Part shown: positions 33,581 to 36,843 of the stretch, one piece after another
Layout of the letters: every line of letters begins with the position of its first letter
Position numbering within the stretch: position 1 is the stretch's first letter
Assembly (NCBI GenBank): GCA_938008535.1
Contig: CALLKF010000199.1
Location: 1-36,843, forward strand
Direction of reading: 5' to 3'
DNA length: 36,843 nt
Source of the DNA: an uncultured Saprospirales bacterium
GTDB lineage: Bacteria > Bacteroidota > Bacteroidia > Chitinophagales > JADIYW01
Translations under genes and position numbers: made by a program
Notes under the pieces: model-generated
Databases searched by the model: none
What the model saw: the letters and a program-made list of their open reading frames with translations, nothing else
What the model was told of the DNA's origin: nothing

Positions 33581-34129
33581 TTAATTGATTGCACACAAAC
33601 CATCGCTTTCAATTCTTAAAGGAATATTCATGAAGTTATAATAATTTTCAGATGCAATCATATAAGTGATCTCTATGATTTGCTTATCATTAAAATGCAG
33701 TTTTAACTGATTAAAAATGTCATCTGAAACACGTTTGTTAGTATTGACTTCGCGAGCATACGTCAACGCTGCTTTTTCTTTTGCGGAAAACTTATTAGAA
33801 GTTTCGAAATTACTTGCTTCAAAGAATTTATCATAACCGATTTTATTTTTGATAGCCATTTTTTGTGCAATGTCCATACAAAAATGACATTCATTTTCTT
33901 GAGCAATGAAATACTTAATCATCAATTTTAGCTCAGGTTCAATATCTTTGATGCTACCATCAATGGAATTAAATTTCATAGAAACATCTAACAATTTTGA
34001 AACTCTTGTGTAGAGCACTTTCGCAGGTGTAATGTTTTTTCCAAAATATTTTTTAAAGGCAAAAAAGAAAAATTTCAATTTAAAATTGGATGGATTTTCG
34101 ATTGGCTCAATTCTTGGTGTATTGTTCAT
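33581..34129 (-). CDS. Carboxymuconolactone decarboxylase/AhpD-like protein
   Basis: The 182-residue product is all-helical and carries a CxxC pair (C81, C84 in ENECHFCMDIAQ), as in AhpD-type peroxidase partners and carboxymuconolactone decarboxylases. The usual His four residues after the second Cys is replaced by Ala-Gln, so the AhpD proton relay is incomplete; the Glu before the motif is kept. A second block, KAALTYAREVNTNKRVS, matches the family's KAxLxYA stretch. Its function is more likely a thiol peroxidase or redox partner than ring decarboxylation, which is inferred. It is transcribed divergently from ompH. Confidence 0.85.
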   Translation of the reverse strand: MNNTPRIEPIENPSNFKLKFFFFAFKKYFGKNITPAKVLYTRVSKLLDVSMKFNSIDGSIKDIEPELKLMIKYFIAQENECHFCMDIAQKMAIKNKIGYDKFFEASNFETSNKFSAKEKAALTYAREVNTNKRVSDDIFNQLKLHFNDKQIIEITYMIASENYYNFMNIPLRIESDGLCAIN

Positions 34130-34186
34130 TTTTTTTGTGTAAAATTAAATGCATTGTAATAAATCTGTGTTTCCGTTTTATTAATG

Positions 34187-34209
34187 TTTTTATCTAAATC
34201 AGATAAAAA
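34187..34209. promoter_or_regulatory. Perfect palindromic operator candidate upstream of the OmpH gene
   Basis: TTTTTATCT (34187-34195), five bases, AGATAAAAA (34201-34209): perfect nine-base arms. It lies where the -33 region of the ompH promoter is expected, in the divergent gap with the AhpD-like gene, so it could control both. Confidence 0.55.
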
Positions 34210-34215
34210 ATATTT

Positions 34216-34223
34216 TATCTTTG
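34216..34223 (+). promoter_or_regulatory. -7 element of the OmpH-like gene, nearly leaderless
   Basis: TATCTTTG matches TAnnTTTG exactly and ends four bases before the ATG at 34228. Confidence 0.5.
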
Positions 34224-34227
34224 TGCC

Positions 34228-34833
34228 ATGAAAAATTTATCTCTTATTCTGAACGCTATTTTATTTACATTAGTTGGCGTTCTATTTTATTTGCATTTTA
34301 GTTCTAAAAAATCAAATAATCAAACTCAAATCATTCAAACTGATGGCAAATCAGTAACCGTTCCGCAAATTGCTTATGTTGATATCGATTCTTTACAAAC
34401 AAGATATGCATTTTTCAAAAAAGGTGTTGCAGAACTTGAAGCATCTCAAGCAGCTGCAGAAAGTGAATTAGGTAGAAAAACATCGGTATTTCAGGCAGAA
34501 TATCAAAAATTTATGCAACAAGCGCAAGCACAAACGTTAACTGAAGAACAAGGTGCAGCTATGCAAGAAAAATTAGCAATCAAAAAACAAGAAATTGACG
34601 CTAGAACACAACAACTACAAGAAAAATTTGCTTTAGATTCTGAAAAATTCAATGAAGAATTTAAACAAAAAGTAGTTGATTATTTAATAAAATATAATGC
34701 AAGCGGAAAATACACCTATATTTTACCTTACATGCGTAGTGCAATTAATTTATTGTATGTAAATCAGGCAAATAATATTACGGATGAAGTAATAAAAGGC
34801 ATGAATACAGAATATGTAAACGAGAAAAAATAA
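34228..34833 (+). CDS. OmpH/Skp-family periplasmic chaperone-like protein
   Basis: Skp/OmpH proteins are trimeric coiled-coil chaperones holding outer-membrane proteins in the periplasm. The 201-residue product has an N-terminal hydrophobic helix (about 4-24), then the family opener IAYVDIDSLQTRYAFFKKG (49-67), a long coiled coil rich in Glu/Gln/Lys (about 60-150), and a conserved C-terminal KVVDYLIKYNASGKYTYILP. Bacteroidota often carry several copies; this one is isolated. It is probably a real but non-Skp-specific OmpH-like member. Its promoter carries a palindrome. Confidence 0.88.
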   Translation: MKNLSLILNAILFTLVGVLFYLHFSSKKSNNQTQIIQTDGKSVTVPQIAYVDIDSLQTRYAFFKKGVAELEASQAAAESELGRKTSVFQAEYQKFMQQAQAQTLTEEQGAAMQEKLAIKKQEIDARTQQLQEKFALDSEKFNEEFKQKVVDYLIKYNASGKYTYILPYMRSAINLLYVNQANNITDEVIKGMNTEYVNEKK

Positions 34834-34836
34834 TCA

Positions 34837-35421
34837 CTAATAACTTACTGGAAAACCACCAAAATTTTGTAAATACTGTTGTTTCGACATTTTTTTACCT
34901 ATTGGTGCATAATTGCTTAAGTACGTTTGTGCCTGCAAATTTTCTAAATGTACCAAATTGTCCAAATTCAAATTTTGAATAATATCTGGCACTAATTTCA
35001 TATTATATGGAAAAACTGGATTGGTTAATAAATTTCGATAAATAATTAGACCCTTAACATTGTTCTTTAATTCTGGTGGCAACACTACATAATTCAAACC
35101 AGCAGCTTTGGCACGCAATGCTGCGTCTTCATCGCCAAAGACAATATTTACATATCCATCAGTAGCAGCAATTTTAAATTCAATATCAGTTGTTGTGCTA
35201 TAAGTAAAGGTTTTTGCATCACACAAACAAATCGAAAAATAACGTACATCAGTTAAGCCAAATTGTGTATTTGATGTAGCAAATGTTGGTGCTTTAAAAC
35301 GCAACATCGTTACCAGATTTTTATTAAACGTAATTGGAGTAAACAAATAATGGTTGTCTAGATTTGGATAAAGAAATGCGCCAGAAAATTTATAGAAAAA
35401 CAAATCGCTTGGTTTTTTCAA
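34837..35421 (-). CDS. C-terminal half of a frameshifted lipoprotein gene
   Basis: This frame holds the second half of a protein that begins in the neighbouring frame. It overlaps that frame by 32 bases and reads KKPSDLFFYKFSGAFLYPN and LDNHYL, then LVTMLRFKAPTF and DVRYFSICLCD, ending with GLIIYRNLL, PVFPYN and a short tail. The possible TTG start at 35421 has no signal peptide, although the protein part looks secreted, which fits an interrupted gene rather than an independent one. I do not know a function; a similar layout occurs in other secreted proteins (ARYMS-N-YD domain, then this RYFS domain), from memory. Confidence 0.6.
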   Translation of the reverse strand: MKKPSDLFFYKFSGAFLYPNLDNHYLFTPITFNKNLVTMLRFKAPTFATSNTQFGLTDVRYFSICLCDAKTFTYSTTTDIEFKIAATDGYVNIVFGDEDAALRAKAAGLNYVVLPPELKNNVKGLIIYRNLLTNPVFPYNMKLVPDIIQNLNLDNLVHLENLQAQTYLSNYAPIGKKMSKQQYLQNFGGFPVSY

Positions 35422-36061
35422 GAAAACTTGTTGCAGTTAACAACAAAGATATTTTGTCAATTTTATCTTGAAATGCCTCATTAAAATCTTTTATAATTGG
35501 CGCAGGAACGTCAACAGATGCGGCAGTTTGAGTGTTAAATGCTTCAACTTTTGGCAATGAAACATCTGCATATTTATTGTTTTTTGGAATATAATAACGC
35601 AAAATTATTCCAACATTTTCTATGTTGTCATCATACAACAAACTATTTTGACATGAAGCAGAATCGCCTGTTTTACGTGCAAAAATATTCACTGTATAGT
35701 TTCTGTTTTTTACATTTGGGTCACTTGTTGTTAGATAAGGATTTACATTTCCAACATCAGCAATTATTTTAGCATCAACCAAACTTGCAACGCTGCTCAA
35801 CGTATTATTATCATAAATGTTGTAACTCATATAACGAGCATAACCAAATTCGCCTTTGATGCGAATACCAATTGGCTCACCTTTTTTTCTGACAAAAGAA
35901 TACAGGAAATAATTGACATTGGAGTCTGGTAACAATGGCAATGATTTGTTGCTTCCAATATTTTCTTGCCAATAAATCGGTTGTGTAATTGCATCTTTTT
36001 TGCATGCATTGAACAACAAAATTGACAAATAGAAAAGTATCAGCAAAACATATTTTTTCAT
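35390..36061 (-). CDS. N-terminal half of a frameshifted lipoprotein gene
   Basis: The 223-residue frame begins with a lipoprotein signal peptide and Cys at position 20 (LLFNACKKD). The mature part shows NYFLYSFVRKKGEPIGIRI, GYARYMSYNIYDN (112-ish) and YTVNIFARK, then GIILRYYIP, all beta-rich. It runs to TSFLEKTKRFVFL and stops, while the next frame continues with an apparently matching second half. Removing one A from the A6 tract (minus strand, 35413-35418) joins the two into about 407 residues. Either a real pseudogene, a sequencing or assembly error, or slippage. It is divergent from the Rel/SpoT gene by 129 bases. Confidence 0.65.
   Translation of the reverse strand: MKKYVLLILFYLSILLFNACKKDAITQPIYWQENIGSNKSLPLLPDSNVNYFLYSFVRKKGEPIGIRIKGEFGYARYMSYNIYDNNTLSSVASLVDAKIIADVGNVNPYLTTSDPNVKNRNYTVNIFARKTGDSASCQNSLLYDDNIENVGIILRYYIPKNNKYADVSLPKVEAFNTQTAASVDVPAPIIKDFNEAFQDKIDKISLLLTATSFLEKTKRFVFL
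35413..35418 (-). other. Homopolymer at the probable frameshift site
   Basis: Six T on the plus strand (A6 in the gene). Five A would restore one continuous reading frame, so this is the likeliest site of the shift. Confidence 0.6.
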
Positions 36062-36190
36062 ACCGAAATTTTTTTATTCAAGACAGAAATACTATATCTA
36101 AATTATAAAAATTAAATCATAAAATAGTATTTTAAAAAATTCAATAATTATATTTTCAGCAAAAAAAACAGTATAATTGTTATCTAACAA

Positions 36191-36843
36191 ATGATTGAAA
36201 TAAACGCAGCTGCCGAAAAGCAAGCCATACTTAAAGATTATCGCCAATTGCTGCGACTCGCACAACCACGCATGGAAGTTGGTGATGACAAACGCATCAG
36301 GCACGCGTTTGAAATGGCTGTAGAAGCGCATAAAAATATGCGTCGTAAAAGTGGCGAACCGTATATACATCATCCAATTGCTGTTGCTAAAATTGTTGCA
36401 GAAGATATGGGTTTGGGTACTACTTCGGTAATTTGTGCGTTGCTACACGACACCGTTGAAGACACCGAAATTTCACTAGAAGATATTAAAAAAGAGTTTG
36501 GTGCCACTGCTGCAAAAATCATTGATGGTCTTACTAAAATCAGTAAAATATCGCATCAAACAGAATCTATACAAGCAGAAAATTATCGCAAAATCTTATT
36601 GACGTTAAGTGATGATATTCGTGTAATTCTGATAAAAATTGCAGATCGTTTGCACAACATGCGAACATTGGATGGTCAAAGTAGAAAGAACCAATTAAAG
36701 ATCGCTTCGGAAACGATTTATTTATACGCACCACTTTCACATCGTTTAGGTTTATATTCTATCAAAGGTGAGTTGGAAGATTTGGCAATGAAATATACGG
36801 AAACCGAAAAGTATAAAGAAATTGCCAGTGGTTTAGAATCTAC
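36191..36843 (+). CDS. Rel/SpoT (p)ppGpp synthetase/hydrolase (3' part cut off)
   Basis: Rel/SpoT proteins make and degrade (p)ppGpp, controlling the stringent response. The first 217 residues are present. The N-terminal hydrolase HD domain is complete up to this point: SGEPYIHHPIAVA (H60/H61), ALLHDTVEDT (H86, D87, E90, D91), AENYRKILLTL and IADRLHNMRTLDGQ (D152). The synthetase domain should start after the cut. All HD metal and substrate residues seen are intact, so hydrolase activity is predicted; whether it is a bifunctional Rel or a SpoT cannot be said here. Its ATG is divergent from the broken lipoprotein gene. No clear -7 element was found. Confidence 0.95.
   Translation, partial: MIEINAAAEKQAILKDYRQLLRLAQPRMEVGDDKRIRHAFEMAVEAHKNMRRKSGEPYIHHPIAVAKIVAEDMGLGTTSVICALLHDTVEDTEISLEDIKKEFGATAAKIIDGLTKISKISHQTESIQAENYRKILLTLSDDIRVILIKIADRLHNMRTLDGQSRKNQLKIASETIYLYAPLSHRLGLYSIKGELEDLAMKYTETEKYKEIASGLES

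Noticed and set aside
36098..36373. 91-aa minus-strand frame at the Rel/SpoT start
   Set aside because: It overlaps the certain Rel/SpoT N-terminus and intergenic AT-rich DNA; no features of a real protein.
1..36843. CRISPR arrays, tRNA/rRNA genes, IS elements, prophage
   Set aside because: No spacer-repeat array, cloverleaf-like gene, transposase or phage gene is visible; the gaps between genes are too short for most of these.

Overview
The window is low-GC chromosomal DNA from a member of the Bacteroidota. The evidence is the pairing of sprA (type IX secretion translocon) with gldB (gliding lipoprotein), the family's TAnnTTTG -7 promoter elements in front of several genes, many Cys-anchored lipoproteins, and starts without clear Shine-Dalgarno sequences. 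The genus cannot be fixed by eye. A Chitinophagales, Saprospirales or Flavobacteriales-like lineage is likely. Most of the window is ordinary core genome, densely packed and with no gap over 300 bases outside genes. I see no tRNA, rRNA, CRISPR array, prophage or transposase.

Layout. 1-9.6 kb (minus): the 5' part of sprA, ruvA, a LysM lytic transglycosylase and a propeller-like protein of unknown function. 9.6-14.5 kb: a GT-C type membrane glycosyltransferase converging on glutamine-dependent nadE, then gldB and a small conserved protein. 14.5-19.8 kb: a two-gene minus operon (92-aa protein, PhnP-like metallo-hydrolase), an overlapping Rrf2 regulator/DUF2461 pair, serA, a papain-like lipid-anchored or membrane-anchored protein and a tandem universal stress protein. 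20-25.6 kb (minus): sucA, a lipoprotein gene, sucB and a DUF1295 membrane protein, probably one transcript. 25.8-32.5 kb (plus): rpsT, radC, a DEAD-box helicase, then lipoprotein, SAM methyltransferase, MNT-HEPN toxin-antitoxin pair, enolase and a GlcG-like protein. 32.5-36.8 kb: a diheme cytochrome c, an AhpD-like protein, an OmpH/Skp chaperone, a lipoprotein gene split by a frameshift, and the 5' part of a Rel/SpoT gene.

The clearest unexplained signal is a set of short degenerate tandem arrays with a 7-base period (one is nearer 8), each about four or five words long. I count nine. Four sit in frame in the two flexible linkers of the SucB/OdhB protein, one in the linker between the two NadE domains, and four in gene-proximal intergenic spots (before sucB, before the MBL gene, before the 92-aa gene and before enolase). 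The word differs between loci but the period is constant. This recalls the heptanucleotide STRR repeats of cyanobacteria. It would be a small repeat system that is tolerated where DNA or protein is flexible.

Other points worth checking are: a T6/A6 homopolymer frameshift splitting a lipoprotein of about 407 residues; -7 elements lying only four bases before several start codons, implying near-leaderless mRNAs; a perfect 9-bp-arm palindrome in the ompH promoter; and the MNT-HEPN pair wedged between a methyltransferase and enolase in one tight gene string.
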